A stretch of DNA of 59,652 bases from Gulosibacter sp. 10 (GCF_900163695.1 NZ_FUIC01000002.1:1-59652); one strand, 5' to 3'. Counted from the first letter of the stretch, positions 42,908-51,302 are shown. Numbers and translations are program-made. Notes: generated from the sequence alone by a model not told the origin.

Positions 42908-44641
42908 ATGCTCTGGAAGTTATTAGTCCAGTATCTGCGGCCGAGCTGGCCGCTGGTGCTGGGGGTGCTGGTGTTCCAGCTCCTCCAGGCACTTGGTGCA
43001 CTCTATCTACCAACCCTGAATGCAGACATTATCAATAACGGCGTCGCGCAGGGCGACGTCGGGTACATCTGGCGCGTCGGGGCGTTCATGCTCCTCATCG
43101 CCTTCCTGCAGGTGGTCTCCAACATCATCGCGATCTGGTGCGGCGCCCGGGCGTCCATGAACGCGGGCCGCCTCATCCGCCGCGACGTCTACGACCGCGT
43201 CGCCGCGTTCTCGGAGCGCGAGCTCTCGAGCTTCGGCGCCGGCTCGCTCATCACGCGCAACACGAACGACGTGCAGCAGGTGCAGATGCTGAGCTTCATG
43301 ACCTGCACCATGATGGTCTCGGCCCCGATGCTCGCCATCGGCGGCGTGGTCATGGCCCTGCGCCAGGACATCGGGCTCAGCTGGATCATCGCGATCGCCG
43401 CGCCCGTGCTGCTGGCCTTCGTGGCCTTCATCGTGGTGCGCATGGTGCCCCTGTTCACGAAGTACCAGGAGCGCCTCGACGCGCTCAACCGCATCCTGCG
43501 CGAGCAGCTCACCGGCATCCGGGTGGTGCGCGCCTTCGTCCGCGAGGACATCGAGCGCACGCGCTTCCGGGAGGCGAACGAGCGGATCACCGACACGGGC
43601 CGACGCGTCGGCAACCTGTTCGTCGTGGTCTTCCCCGGCGCCTCCATCGTGGTGAACCTCGCGGTGGTCGCCGTGGTGTGGTTCGGCGGCATCCAGGTCG
43701 ACCAGGGCACGGTGCAGATCGGCTCGCTGTTCGCCTACATCGCCTACGTGATGCAGATCCTCATGGGCGTCATCATGGTGAGCTTCCTCACGATGATGAT
43801 CCCGCGCGCCGCGGTCTGCGCGAACCGCATCGGCGAGGTGCTCGACACCGACACCTCGCTCGAGTTCGCGGAGCAGCCGCGCACCGATCAGCCGGAGCCC
43901 GGCCGCGTCGAGTTCGACCGCGTGGGCTTCGCCTACCCGGGCGCCGACCAGCCCGTACTCTCGGACATCACGTTCCGCGCCGAGCCCGGCGAGACCGTGG
44001 CCGTCATCGGCTCCACGGGTGCCGGCAAGTCCACGCTCGTCAACCTCGTGCCGCGCCTCTTCGACGCGACCGAGGGCGAGGTCCGCGTGGGCGGCGTGCC
44101 GGTCAAGGACGCGGATGCCGACGCGCTGTGGGACTCGATCGGCCTCGTGCCGCAGCGCCCCTTCCTGTTCTCGGGCACCGTCGCCTCGAACCTCGAGTTC
44201 GGGCGCGAGGGGGCGACCGAGGAGGAGATGTGGCGCGCGCTCGAGATCGCGCAGGCCGCCGACTTCGTCCGGGAGATGCCGGGCGGGCTCGAGGCGACCA
44301 TCGCGCAGGGCGGGACGAACGTCTCGGGCGGCCAGCGGCAGCGGCTGTCGATCGCGCGCGCGATCATCCACGACCCGAAGGTGCTCGTGTTCGACGACTC
44401 CTTCTCGGCGCTCGACCTCACGACCGACGCGCGGCTGCGCGGCGCGCTCTGGCAGGAGCTGCGGCACGTGACGAAGCTCGTCGTGGCGCAGCGCGTCTCG
44501 ACCATCGTCGACGCCGACCGCATCGTCGTGCTCGAGCGCGGCCGCGTCGTGGGCATCGGCAGGCACGACGAGCTCGTCGAGGGCAACGACACCTACCGCG
44601 AGATCGTCGAATCGCAGCTCGGAGCGGGGGCGGAGGCATGA
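42908..44641 (+). CDS. Heterodimeric ABC exporter, subunit 1 (degenerate ATPase site)
   Basis: Fused membrane and ATPase half-exporter of 577 residues, partner of the next gene. ATG 42908 follows AGAAGGA. Codons 4 and 5 are both the rare TTA. Walker A is GSTGAGKST (368-376) and the signature VSGGQRQR is intact, but Walker B reads VLVFDDS, with Asp497 where the catalytic Glu should be, and the H-loop His is Gln528 (VVAQRVSTI). This is the pattern of the non-catalytic half in TM287/288-type multidrug exporters. The stop overlaps the next start (ATGA). Confidence 0.9.
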   Translation: MLWKLLVQYLRPSWPLVLGVLVFQLLQALGALYLPTLNADIINNGVAQGDVGYIWRVGAFMLLIAFLQVVSNIIAIWCGARASMNAGRLIRRDVYDRVAAFSERELSSFGAGSLITRNTNDVQQVQMLSFMTCTMMVSAPMLAIGGVVMALRQDIGLSWIIAIAAPVLLAFVAFIVVRMVPLFTKYQERLDALNRILREQLTGIRVVRAFVREDIERTRFREANERITDTGRRVGNLFVVVFPGASIVVNLAVVAVVWFGGIQVDQGTVQIGSLFAYIAYVMQILMGVIMVSFLTMMIPRAAVCANRIGEVLDTDTSLEFAEQPRTDQPEPGRVEFDRVGFAYPGADQPVLSDITFRAEPGETVAVIGSTGAGKSTLVNLVPRLFDATEGEVRVGGVPVKDADADALWDSIGLVPQRPFLFSGTVASNLEFGREGATEEEMWRALEIAQAADFVREMPGGLEATIAQGGTNVSGGQRQRLSIARAIIHDPKVLVFDDSFSALDLTTDARLRGALWQELRHVTKLVVAQRVSTIVDADRIVVLERGRVVGIGRHDELVEGNDTYREIVESQLGAGAEA

Positions 44642-46758
44642 CCGACGTGAACAATACGGAATCGCAGTCCGCCGCCGTCGAGGACGAGTTCGACGAGCAG
44701 GCCGCCGCGGCCGCCGCCGGATTCTCCGAGATGGGCGCCGACACCCGCCCGGCCAAGCACTTCTGGCCGAGCTTCAAGCGCCTCCTCGGCCTGCTCGCGC
44801 CGTGGAAGTGGGTCTTCGTCATCGCCACGGTGCTCGGCATCGCGTGGGTGGCGCTGACGGTGCTCGCCCCGCGCGTGCTCGGCGACGCGACGAACATCGT
44901 GTTCGAGGGCGTCGTCTCCGGGCAGATGCCCGAGGGCGCGTCCCAGGCCGAGGTCGTCGCGGGCCTGCGCGCCTCGGGTGAGGAGGAGTTCGCGAGCATG
45001 GTCGAGGCCATGCAGCACTTCAACCCCGGCCAGGGCGTGGACTTCTACGCGCTCGGCCGCACCCTGCTGTACGTGCTCGGCATCTACGCGCTCGCGAACA
45101 TCCTCGACTGGGCCGCGGGCTACCTGCTCAACGGGGTCGTCGTGAAGGCGATGTACTCGCTGCGCCGCCGGGTGGAGGAGAAGATCCACCGCCTGCCGCT
45201 CGCGTACTTCGACCGCGTGCGCCGCGGGGAGCTGCTGAGCCGCGTCACGAACGATGTGGACAACATCACGAACGCGCTGCAGCAGTCGCTCATCTACGCG
45301 CTCACCTCGGTGCTCACGGTGCTGGGCGTGCTCGTGATGATGTTCTCGATCTCGTGGCAGCTCGCGCTCGTGGCGCTCGTCGTGCTGCCGATCACCGGCG
45401 GCATCTTCGCGGTGATCGGGCCCAGGTCGCAGGCCGCGTTCGGCCGCCAGTGGAAGACCACCGGCCGGCTGAACAGCCGCGTCGAGGAGTCCTTCTCGGG
45501 CCACGCGCTCGTGCGCGTGTACGGGCGCGAACGGGACATGCGCGAGCAGTTCGCCGAGGAGAACGACGAGCTCTTCGAGGCCTCGTTCAAGGCGCAGTTC
45601 CTCTCGGGCATGATGATGCCGCTCATGATGTTCGCGGGCAACCTCTCCTACGTGGGCATCGCGGTGCTCGGCGGGCTGCAGGTGGCGGGCGGCCAGCTGC
45701 GGCTCGGCGACGTGCAGGCGTTCATCCAGTACTCGCAGCAGTTCACGCAGCCCCTCGCGCAGCTCGGCGGCATGGCCACGACCGTGCAGTCGGCCACGGC
45801 CTCGGCCGAGCGCGTGTTCGAGCTGCTGGATGCGGAGGAAGAGGAGCCGGACGCCGAGGACGCGCCCGAGCTCGTCCCCGGCCCCGGCCGGATCGAGTTC
45901 AAGGACGTCGAGTTCTCGTACGACCCCGAGCGCGAGCTCATCCGCGACCTCGACTTCGCGGTGGACCCGGGCGAGACGGTCGCGATCGTGGGCCCCACGG
46001 GCGCGGGCAAGACCACGCTCGTGAACCTGCTGATGCGCTTCTACGAGCTCGACGAGGGCGCGATCCTGCTCGACGGCCAGGTGACCGGCGAGCTGCGCCG
46101 CCACGACGTCCGCGCGCGCACCGGCATGGTGCTGCAGGACCCGTGGCTGTTCCAGGGCACGATCCGCGAGAACATCCGCTACGGCCGCCAGGATGCGACC
46201 GACGAGGAGATCGTCGAGGCCGCGAAGGCCACGTTCGTCGACCGCTTCGTCGCGAGCCTGCCCGAGGGCTACGACACCGTGCTCGACGAGGAGGCCTCGA
46301 ACGTCTCGGCGGGCGAGAAGCAGCTCATCACGATCGCGCGCGCGTTCGTGGCCGACCCGGCGGTGCTCATCCTCGACGAGGCGACGAGCTCGGTGGACAC
46401 CCGCACCGAGCTGCTGCTGCAGCACGCGATGAACGCGCTCCGCGAGGGGCGCACGAGCTTCGTGATCGCGCACCGGCTCTCGACGATCCGCGACGCCGAC
46501 CTCATCCTCGTGATGGAGAGCGGCCGCATCGTCGAGCAGGGCGACCACGACTCGCTGCTCGCGGCGGAGGGCGCCTACTGGCGCCTCTACCAGTCGCAGT
46601 TCGCGGGCGCCGCGGTGGACCTCGACGCCGAGGAGGCGGCCGAGGCCGAGGCCCCGGCGGCCACCGGCGCGGTGCCCGCCGTCACGGGTCCGGTGCCGCT
46701 CGTGACCGGCTCCGTCGACGCCGCCCCCGACGCGGAGCGCGGCCCGGCCGACGCATAG
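44638..46758 (+). CDS. Heterodimeric ABC exporter, subunit 2 (catalytic half)
   Basis: Larger half-exporter of 706 residues. An acidic N-terminal extension of about 45 residues precedes the membrane domain, and helices 1 and 2 are separated by an unusually long loop (VSGQMPEGASQAEVVAG onward). Walker A GPTGAGKTT and Walker B VLILDEATSSVD with Glu581 are complete, as is IAHRLSTI, but the signature is altered to VSAGEKQ (from 556). That change falls in the same composite site as subunit 1's weak Walker B. The C-terminal tail has repeated Ala/Val-Thr-Gly-x-Val-Pro units. The cargo is unknown; drug or lipid export is typical. Confidence 0.9.
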   Translation: MTDVNNTESQSAAVEDEFDEQAAAAAAGFSEMGADTRPAKHFWPSFKRLLGLLAPWKWVFVIATVLGIAWVALTVLAPRVLGDATNIVFEGVVSGQMPEGASQAEVVAGLRASGEEEFASMVEAMQHFNPGQGVDFYALGRTLLYVLGIYALANILDWAAGYLLNGVVVKAMYSLRRRVEEKIHRLPLAYFDRVRRGELLSRVTNDVDNITNALQQSLIYALTSVLTVLGVLVMMFSISWQLALVALVVLPITGGIFAVIGPRSQAAFGRQWKTTGRLNSRVEESFSGHALVRVYGRERDMREQFAEENDELFEASFKAQFLSGMMMPLMMFAGNLSYVGIAVLGGLQVAGGQLRLGDVQAFIQYSQQFTQPLAQLGGMATTVQSATASAERVFELLDAEEEEPDAEDAPELVPGPGRIEFKDVEFSYDPERELIRDLDFAVDPGETVAIVGPTGAGKTTLVNLLMRFYELDEGAILLDGQVTGELRRHDVRARTGMVLQDPWLFQGTIRENIRYGRQDATDEEIVEAAKATFVDRFVASLPEGYDTVLDEEASNVSAGEKQLITIARAFVADPAVLILDEATSSVDTRTELLLQHAMNALREGRTSFVIAHRLSTIRDADLILVMESGRIVEQGDHDSLLAAEGAYWRLYQSQFAGAAVDLDAEEAAEAEAPAATGAVPAVTGPVPLVTGSVDAAPDAERGPADA

Positions 46759-46774
46759 CGCCGCCCCGATGCGC

Positions 46775-46815
46775 ACGGGCCCGGCGCCTCGCACACCGCG
46801 AGGCGCCGGGCCCGT
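46775..46815. terminator. Terminator of the ABC exporter operon
   Basis: Perfect 18-base arms (ACGGGCCCGGCGCCTCGC and complement) with a 5-base ACACC loop, followed by TCGGTTTTCC. A textbook intrinsic terminator. Its right arm is repeated at 47683 on the other side of the toxin-antitoxin genes. Confidence 0.92.
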
Positions 46816-46817
46816 TC
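46796..46817 (+). repeat. Left copy of a 22-base direct repeat bracketing the toxin-antitoxin cassette
   Basis: Right terminator arm plus flanks (begins CCGCGAGGCG, ends GGGCCCGTTC). An identical copy is at 47681-47702. Confidence 0.8.
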
Positions 46818-46841
46818 GGTTTTCCGCATCCACAGCGTCAG

Positions 46842-46868
46842 ACTTCTGAACACGTTCTGAAGTATGCT
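46842..46868 (+). promoter_or_regulatory. Promoter and operator of the toxin-antitoxin pair
   Basis: A 22-base interrupted palindrome (46842-46863) pairs ACTTC with GAAGT and GAAC with GTTC. It runs into the -10 hexamer TATGCT (46863-46868), which is six bases before the antitoxin ATG, so the transcript is probably leaderless and self-repressed, as is usual for type II systems. Confidence 0.65.
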
Positions 46869-46874
46869 GGGGAT

Positions 46875-47327
46875 ATGACTGCAACGACTGGACCGCGTGC
46901 GTTTCGCTCCTCCGAGCTGAGCCGCGGATCCCGCGAGGTGTTCGAGGCCGCGGAGGAACACCCCGTGGACGTGACCCGGAGGGATGGAGAAGACCTGGTG
47001 CTCATGACCAAGCGGGAGGCCGCGGCGCGGGAGCGCCTGCTGGAGCTCGCCGCACAGCTGATCGCGGTGTCCACCGACGATCGGGGTACGCTCGGCGCCC
47101 GCATGGCGCGCGCCTTCCCCTGGATGCTCGCGCTGTCGCCGACCGCTCGCGAGACGTGCGCGACGGAGCTGCTCGAAGCTGCCCGGGCTTCGTTCGGGAC
47201 CGGTCAATCGCACCTCGTCGCCGCGGAGATGACCGCATGGCGCGAGACGGCCACCGCGATCGCGGCGGGGCTCGATCAGGCCCCGGTCGACTGGATCGAC
47301 TACGAGGTCGAGGTGGAGCGCCCCTAG
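46875..47327 (+). CDS. Phd/YefM-like antitoxin with long C-terminal extension
   Basis: Putative antitoxin of 150 residues. Residues 9-55 (FRSSELSRGSREVFEAAEEHPVDVTRRDGEDLVLMTKREAA) follow the Phd/YefM DNA-binding fold: short beta strands, an amphipathic helix, then the V-x-V-T-R-R-D-G-x-D-L turn. Phd proteins are usually 75-95 residues; here about 95 further residues, mostly helical, follow (ELLEAARASFGTGQSHLVAAEMTAWRETATAIAAG) and probably bind the toxin. The start fits a leaderless promoter. The toxin gene begins two bases after the stop. Lower G/C use than the neighbours and flanking direct repeats suggest acquisition. Confidence 0.75.
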   Translation: MTATTGPRAFRSSELSRGSREVFEAAEEHPVDVTRRDGEDLVLMTKREAAARERLLELAAQLIAVSTDDRGTLGARMARAFPWMLALSPTARETCATELLEAARASFGTGQSHLVAAEMTAWRETATAIAAGLDQAPVDWIDYEVEVERP

Positions 47328-47328
47328 C

Positions 47329-47670
47329 GTGTCGAAGTCCCGGAGGGTCGAACGTCCGCTCAAGAACGCCGAATACGAGATCCGGTTCGCCTCGACGCAG
47401 GCCCGGCGAGGCTGGACCGATCTGCAGGCCACCATGCGAAACGCGCTGGTGGACTCCTGGGATTTCCTGACGAGATCCCCGCTGGAGACGACACCGACGA
47501 ACTACCGTCTCAAAGACGTGCTCGGAACCGTGATGCGCGGAGGCGAATCGCATGAGCGGTGGCAGCACAAGCCCACGAGGCAGGGCGATGCGCGCATCTG
47601 GTTCTACGTGGTCGGGCGGGTCGTATATCTGGAGCAGGTCCACACGCACCACCCCAACGCCACGAAATAG
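47329..47670 (+). CDS. RelE/ParE-like toxin
   Basis: Putative toxin of 113 residues, starting with GTG two bases after the antitoxin stop. The compact basic protein fits the RelE/ParE fold: N-terminal helices (KNAEYEIRFASTQARRGWTDLQATMRNALVDSWDFL), a basic middle (NYRLKDVLGTVMRGGESHERWQHKPTRQGDARIWFYVVGRVVYLEQVHTH in consecutive strands) and a histidine-bearing end, HTHHPNATK. RelE-type toxins cut ribosome-bound mRNA and ParE-type poison gyrase; which applies cannot be told. Pairing with a Phd-like gene, overlap spacing and self-regulating promoter support the call. Codon use is less G/C-biased than in neighbours. Confidence 0.68.
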   Translation: MSKSRRVERPLKNAEYEIRFASTQARRGWTDLQATMRNALVDSWDFLTRSPLETTPTNYRLKDVLGTVMRGGESHERWQHKPTRQGDARIWFYVVGRVVYLEQVHTHHPNATK

Positions 47671-47680
47671 TCCCGGTCAT

Positions 47681-47702
47681 CCGCGAGGCGCCGGGCCCGT
47701 TC
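47681..47702 (+). repeat. Right copy of the 22-base direct repeat
   Basis: Identical to 46796-46817, but here the terminator arm has no complementary partner, so it cannot fold alone. It lies nine bases before the end of maf, which explains it as an insertion scar of a formerly shared bidirectional terminator. Confidence 0.8.
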
Positions 47703-47710
47703 CCGTGCGG

Positions 47711-48352
47711 TCAGGAGGCGGCGCCGGGCCGGTTCCAGAACGACGGCCAGTCGGCGCCCAGCCGGCGTGCGAGCCGGCGCACCACGGGCAGCGAGATGCC
47801 GATCACGGTCGAGGGGTCGCCATCGATGCGCTCGATGAACGGGCCGCCGAGCGAGTCGATGGTGAAGGCGCCCGCCACCCACAGCGGCTCCCCCGAGGCG
47901 ATATAGGCCTCCACCTCGGCGTCGTCGAGGTCGTCCACGAAGGTCACCTCGGCGGACTTCACCGCGCCCGCGCCCTCGTCGCCGGGGGCGCCGAGACGGC
48001 GGTCGACCATCCAGTGGCCCGACCAGAGCGTCCCCGTGCGGCCCCGCTGCAGCGCCCAGCGCTCGCGGGCGGCCTCGGGGGAGCCCGGCTTGCCGTAGAT
48101 CTCGCCGTCGACCTCGAACATCGAGTCGCCGCCGAGCACGAGGCCGTCGAGCGCCTCCCGCTCGGGGCCGTCCGCGACGGCGAGGGCCTTGGCCTTCGCG
48201 AGCGTCAGCACGGTCGCGGCGGGATCGAGCGGGCCGGCGGCGGCGAGGACCGCGTCCTCGTCGACCTCGGAGGGGCGAACGACGGGCTCCACGCCGGCGC
48301 TGCGGAGCACGGCGAGACGGGCGGGGGAGGTGGAGGCGAGGATGAGGCGCAT
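47711..48352 (-). CDS. maf: Maf-like nucleotide pyrophosphatase
   Basis: House-cleaning hydrolase that removes non-canonical nucleoside triphosphates. The 213-residue protein has the Maf signature LILASTSPARLAVLRSAGVEP, catalytic-loop VLGGDSMFEVDGEIYGKP, and GAFTIDSLGGPFIERIDGDPSTVIGISLP. In Actinobacteria maf often neighbours acyl-CoA carboxylase genes, as it does loosely here. Its old terminator appears split by the toxin-antitoxin insertion. Confidence 0.9.
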   Translation of the reverse strand: MRLILASTSPARLAVLRSAGVEPVVRPSEVDEDAVLAAAGPLDPAATVLTLAKAKALAVADGPEREALDGLVLGGDSMFEVDGEIYGKPGSPEAARERWALQRGRTGTLWSGHWMVDRRLGAPGDEGAGAVKSAEVTFVDDLDDAEVEAYIASGEPLWVAGAFTIDSLGGPFIERIDGDPSTVIGISLPVVRRLARRLGADWPSFWNRPGAAS

Positions 48353-48392
48353 GCCACCAGGGTATTGCCGCGCCGGCGTTCGCGCCGCCGCG

Positions 48393-49421
48393 CTACTCGA
48401 ATCCGCGGAACTCGGGCGGCAGCACCCGCTCCGCGATCTCGAGCGGCGCGCCGATCTCGGCCCAGCCCGTGTCGCAGAACGCCCGGTACCGGGACTCCGG
48501 CTCCACCTCGTAGAGCTCGCAGCGCTCGTTGGCAGCCACCGGATCCCCGGCGGGAGGCTGCTCCATGCCCGGCTCGGACTCGTGCCAGTCCAGGCCGATG
48601 CAGACGGGGTTGAGGCTGCCGAGGTCGTCGTCGAACTGATTGCTGCTCTGCAGCGGGTACTCCAAGTGGTACCTGGTGAGCGCGGGCACGCTGCTCATCT
48701 TCACCGCGAAGGCGGACGCTGCGTCGCCCTCGAGGGGCGGGAAGAACAGCGAGCACGTGCTCGCGTGCTCGGGCCGGTACGCCGCCGAGTTCGCGTCCGC
48801 GTCGCGCACGGAGCCGTCGAAGCGGTCGAGGAAGGCCTCGTCGACCTCGCCGAGCCCCTGGATGTTGATGAGCCAGTGCTCGCCGACGACGAGATAGCGC
48901 TCCCAGATCTCGGCGCCCTGGTACGTGTCGTGGTAGACGAGCGCGCCGTTCGGCAGGGTGTCGGGCGCGCCGTCGATGTCCGCGGCGTGCTCCGCGAGCG
49001 CCTCGGCCTGGCCGGGGTCGAACTCCGCGAAGGTGTAGCCGATCATGAAGGACTGGCTGTCGCCGTATGCGAGGCACGCCACGCCGCGGTCGATCGCGAT
49101 GGTGTCGAGGCCCTCCTGCTCGGGGAACTCCACGTTCACGGGCTCGACCACGAACTCGGCGTCGGTCATGGCCACCTGCTCCTGCAGCCCCCAGAGCGGA
49201 TCGGACTCGGCGACGAGGAACTGGTCGTCGGGGAGCACGCTCGCGCAGTTCAGCGGGCTCCGGCCCGCCTCGGCGGAGTCGGTCGGGGCACCGGACTGCC
49301 CCGCGGGGGACTCGCGCCCGGCGCCCTCGAGCACCTCGGCGGGCGTCCCGCATCCCGCGAGGAGCAGCAGCGCCGCCGCGCTCGCGGTCGCGGCCTGGGT
49401 TCGGCGGATGCGGAACTGCAC
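48393..49421 (-). CDS. Secreted lipoprotein, unknown function
   Basis: A 342-residue predicted lipoprotein. GTG 49421 follows GGAG; the signal peptide (FRIRRTQAATASAAALLLLAGC) ends in lipobox LAGC. After a Ser/Gly/Pro linker comes an acidic extracellular domain with several Cys (LNCASVLP, GVACLAYG, STCSLFF, NPVCIGLD, NERCELY, RAFCDTGW), probably disulfide-bonded, and many Trp/Tyr. No known catalytic motif. Similar orphan lipoproteins are scattered in Microbacteriaceae. Divergent from the RNA methyltransferase gene. Confidence 0.72.
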   Translation of the reverse strand: MQFRIRRTQAATASAAALLLLAGCGTPAEVLEGAGRESPAGQSGAPTDSAEAGRSPLNCASVLPDDQFLVAESDPLWGLQEQVAMTDAEFVVEPVNVEFPEQEGLDTIAIDRGVACLAYGDSQSFMIGYTFAEFDPGQAEALAEHAADIDGAPDTLPNGALVYHDTYQGAEIWERYLVVGEHWLINIQGLGEVDEAFLDRFDGSVRDADANSAAYRPEHASTCSLFFPPLEGDAASAFAVKMSSVPALTRYHLEYPLQSSNQFDDDLGSLNPVCIGLDWHESEPGMEQPPAGDPVAANERCELYEVEPESRYRAFCDTGWAEIGAPLEIAERVLPPEFRGFE

Positions 49422-49570
49422 GGGCGGCTCCTTCGCTGCGGGCGCCGGGTCGTGGCACGTCCCGGCCGGGCGGTTGGTGGTTCCGATGCAGAAAGTATCA
49501 GGCCGAGCCGGGTGCGGGATCAACGCCTGGCGCCGGGCCGGCGGACGCCCCGGACAACTAGGCTGGGGGC

Positions 49571-50866
49571 GTGACTCACGCATCCGCAGCCCCCGAACTC
49601 GCCCCGGACGTCGTCGTCGACCTCGACATCGGGGAGGTCGCCCACCCGGGCGTCTTCGTCGCCCGCCACGCCTCCGGCCGGGTGGTGTTCGTCGCGGACG
49701 CCCTGCCGGGGGAGCGCGTGCGGGCGCGGATCACCGACGTGAAGAAGTCGCACGCGCAGGCGACGACGGTGCAGGTGCTGGAGGCGGCTCCGCAGCGCGT
49801 GGAGCACGTCTGGAGCGCGGCATCGCTCGACCGCGACCCGGAGGAGCGTGCGGGCGGCGCCGGCTTCGGCCACGTGCTGCCCGAGTTCGGCCGCGAGCTG
49901 AAGCGCCGCGTGATCGTGGACGCGATGGCGCGCTTCGGCGGGCTCGACCGCGAGGACGGGATCATCGGCGGCCTCGGCGTCGAGGCGCTCCCCGGCGACG
50001 ACGGATCGCGCGGCACGGGCTGGCGCACGCGCCTCACGTTGCACGTGGACGAGGACCGGCGCGTGGGGCCGGTCGCGGCGCGCTCGCACCGGATCGTCCC
50101 GACGGACTCCCTGCCGCTCGCGTTCGCCGACATCGAGGAGCTCGCCCTCGCGCAGATACGCGAGGGCTCCCGCAGCCCCGGGCGCATCGACTTCGTCGCC
50201 CCCTCCGACAGCGAGGCGAGGATGCGGCGGCGCCCGCAGGGCAAGCCCGCCCGCGCCCCGGAGCAGCTGCTCGAGCGGGTGCACGACAGGGAGTTCCTCG
50301 TGGGCGAGGACGGGTTCTGGCAGGTGCACCGCCATGCGGCCGCGACGCTGTTCGACGCGGTCAAGGAGGCGATCGACCCGGCCCGGTTTGACGCCGCCGC
50401 GCAGCATCTCGACCTGTACGGCGGGGTGGGGCTGCTCGGCGCCGCGCTCGCGGAGTTCGCGGGCACCGCGGACGTCGCGGTCGAGTCGGTCGAGTCGTCG
50501 AGGGCCGCGACGGGATTCGCCCGGCGGAACCTGCGGGAGTGGCGGCGCGCATCGGCCGCGACCGCATCCGTGGACGACTACCTGCGGCGGCTCGCCTCGG
50601 ACGGGGGCGCCGCCGAGCGGAGCGCCCTCGCGGCCGGCGCCGTGGTGCTCGACCCGCCGCGCACCGGCGCGAAGAAGGCCGTCGTGGCCGCGCTGGCCGA
50701 GCTCGGCCCGGCGCAGCTCGTGTACGTGGCCTGCGATCCGGTCGCCCTCGGCCGCGATACCGGCCTGCTGCGCGAGCGGGGCTACGAGCTCGTGCGCCTG
50801 CGCGCCTACGACCTGTTCCCGAACACGCACCACGTGGAGTCGGTGGCCACCTTCGTGCGCGCCTGA
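49571..50866 (+). CDS. RNA (uracil-5-)-methyltransferase, TrmA/RumA family
   Basis: SAM-dependent enzyme forming m5U in rRNA or tRNA, 431 residues. An N-terminal TRAM-like beta barrel (DLDIGEVAHPGVFVARHASGRVVFVADALPGERVRARITDV in consecutive strands) precedes the methyltransferase domain with LDLYGGVGLLGAAL, VLDPPRTG and catalytic nucleophile Cys388 in LVYVACDPVALGRD. The Fe-S cysteines of E. coli RlmD are not evident. TAGGCT (49559-49564) lies six bases before GTG 49571, so the message is probably leaderless. The exact target is unknown. Confidence 0.86.
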   Translation: MTHASAAPELAPDVVVDLDIGEVAHPGVFVARHASGRVVFVADALPGERVRARITDVKKSHAQATTVQVLEAAPQRVEHVWSAASLDRDPEERAGGAGFGHVLPEFGRELKRRVIVDAMARFGGLDREDGIIGGLGVEALPGDDGSRGTGWRTRLTLHVDEDRRVGPVAARSHRIVPTDSLPLAFADIEELALAQIREGSRSPGRIDFVAPSDSEARMRRRPQGKPARAPEQLLERVHDREFLVGEDGFWQVHRHAAATLFDAVKEAIDPARFDAAAQHLDLYGGVGLLGAALAEFAGTADVAVESVESSRAATGFARRNLREWRRASAATASVDDYLRRLASDGGAAERSALAAGAVVLDPPRTGAKKAVVAALAELGPAQLVYVACDPVALGRDTGLLRERGYELVRLRAYDLFPNTHHVESVATFVRA

Positions 50867-50949
50867 GACGCCGGCCCGAGCTGTCGGCCCGCGCCGGTCC
50901 GGCGGCCGGCGCGACTCCCGGCGCGAGCCCGGCCGGCCCCGGAACGACG

Positions 50950-51004
50950 GATGCGTCGCACTTCGCGGTCATGACGGGGTCATGACGACGAACTGCGACG
51001 CATC
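50950..51004. terminator. Long hairpin between convergent methyltransferase and carboxylase genes
   Basis: Outer arms GATGCGTCGCA and TGCGACGCATC (11 bases, perfect) enclose a further stem with GTCATGAC on both sides of GGG. Strong bidirectional hairpin; no T run. Related in placement to the other intergenic hairpins but not in sequence. Confidence 0.65.
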
Positions 51005-51038
51005 TGCACGCGCAGCGCGGGGCGCTCGGCCCCGACGC

Positions 51039-51302
51039 TCAGCGGAAGCGGCCGAAGAGGGGGTCGCTCGCGGACATGCCGCCCTGCAGGAAGCGCTGCG
51101 AGCGCTCCCACGGGTCGAGCCGCTCGGGCACGTCGCGCGGCCGGTCCACGGCCACGCCCTCCGCGAAGAGCACGGCCAGCGTGGCCGAGACGGCGGCGAG
51201 CTCCTCGGCGGAGGGGTTGCCGCGCACGAGTGCGGCCTCGCCCGGCTCGAGCGAGTCGGAGAGGTCGAGGTCGGGGATCGCGATCCGGGGCTGCTTGACC
51301 AT
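51039..51302 (-). CDS. accE: Acyl-CoA carboxylase epsilon subunit
   Basis: Small actinobacterial accessory subunit of 87 residues that stabilises and stimulates acyl-CoA carboxylase. It has the typical RGNPSAEELAAVSATLAVLFA segment near the N-terminal half and ends SASDPLFGRFR. The ATG overlaps the beta-chain stop (ATGA), which also supports the assignment. Confidence 0.85.
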   Translation of the reverse strand: MVKQPRIAIPDLDLSDSLEPGEAALVRGNPSAEELAAVSATLAVLFAEGVAVDRPRDVPERLDPWERSQRFLQGGMSASDPLFGRFR

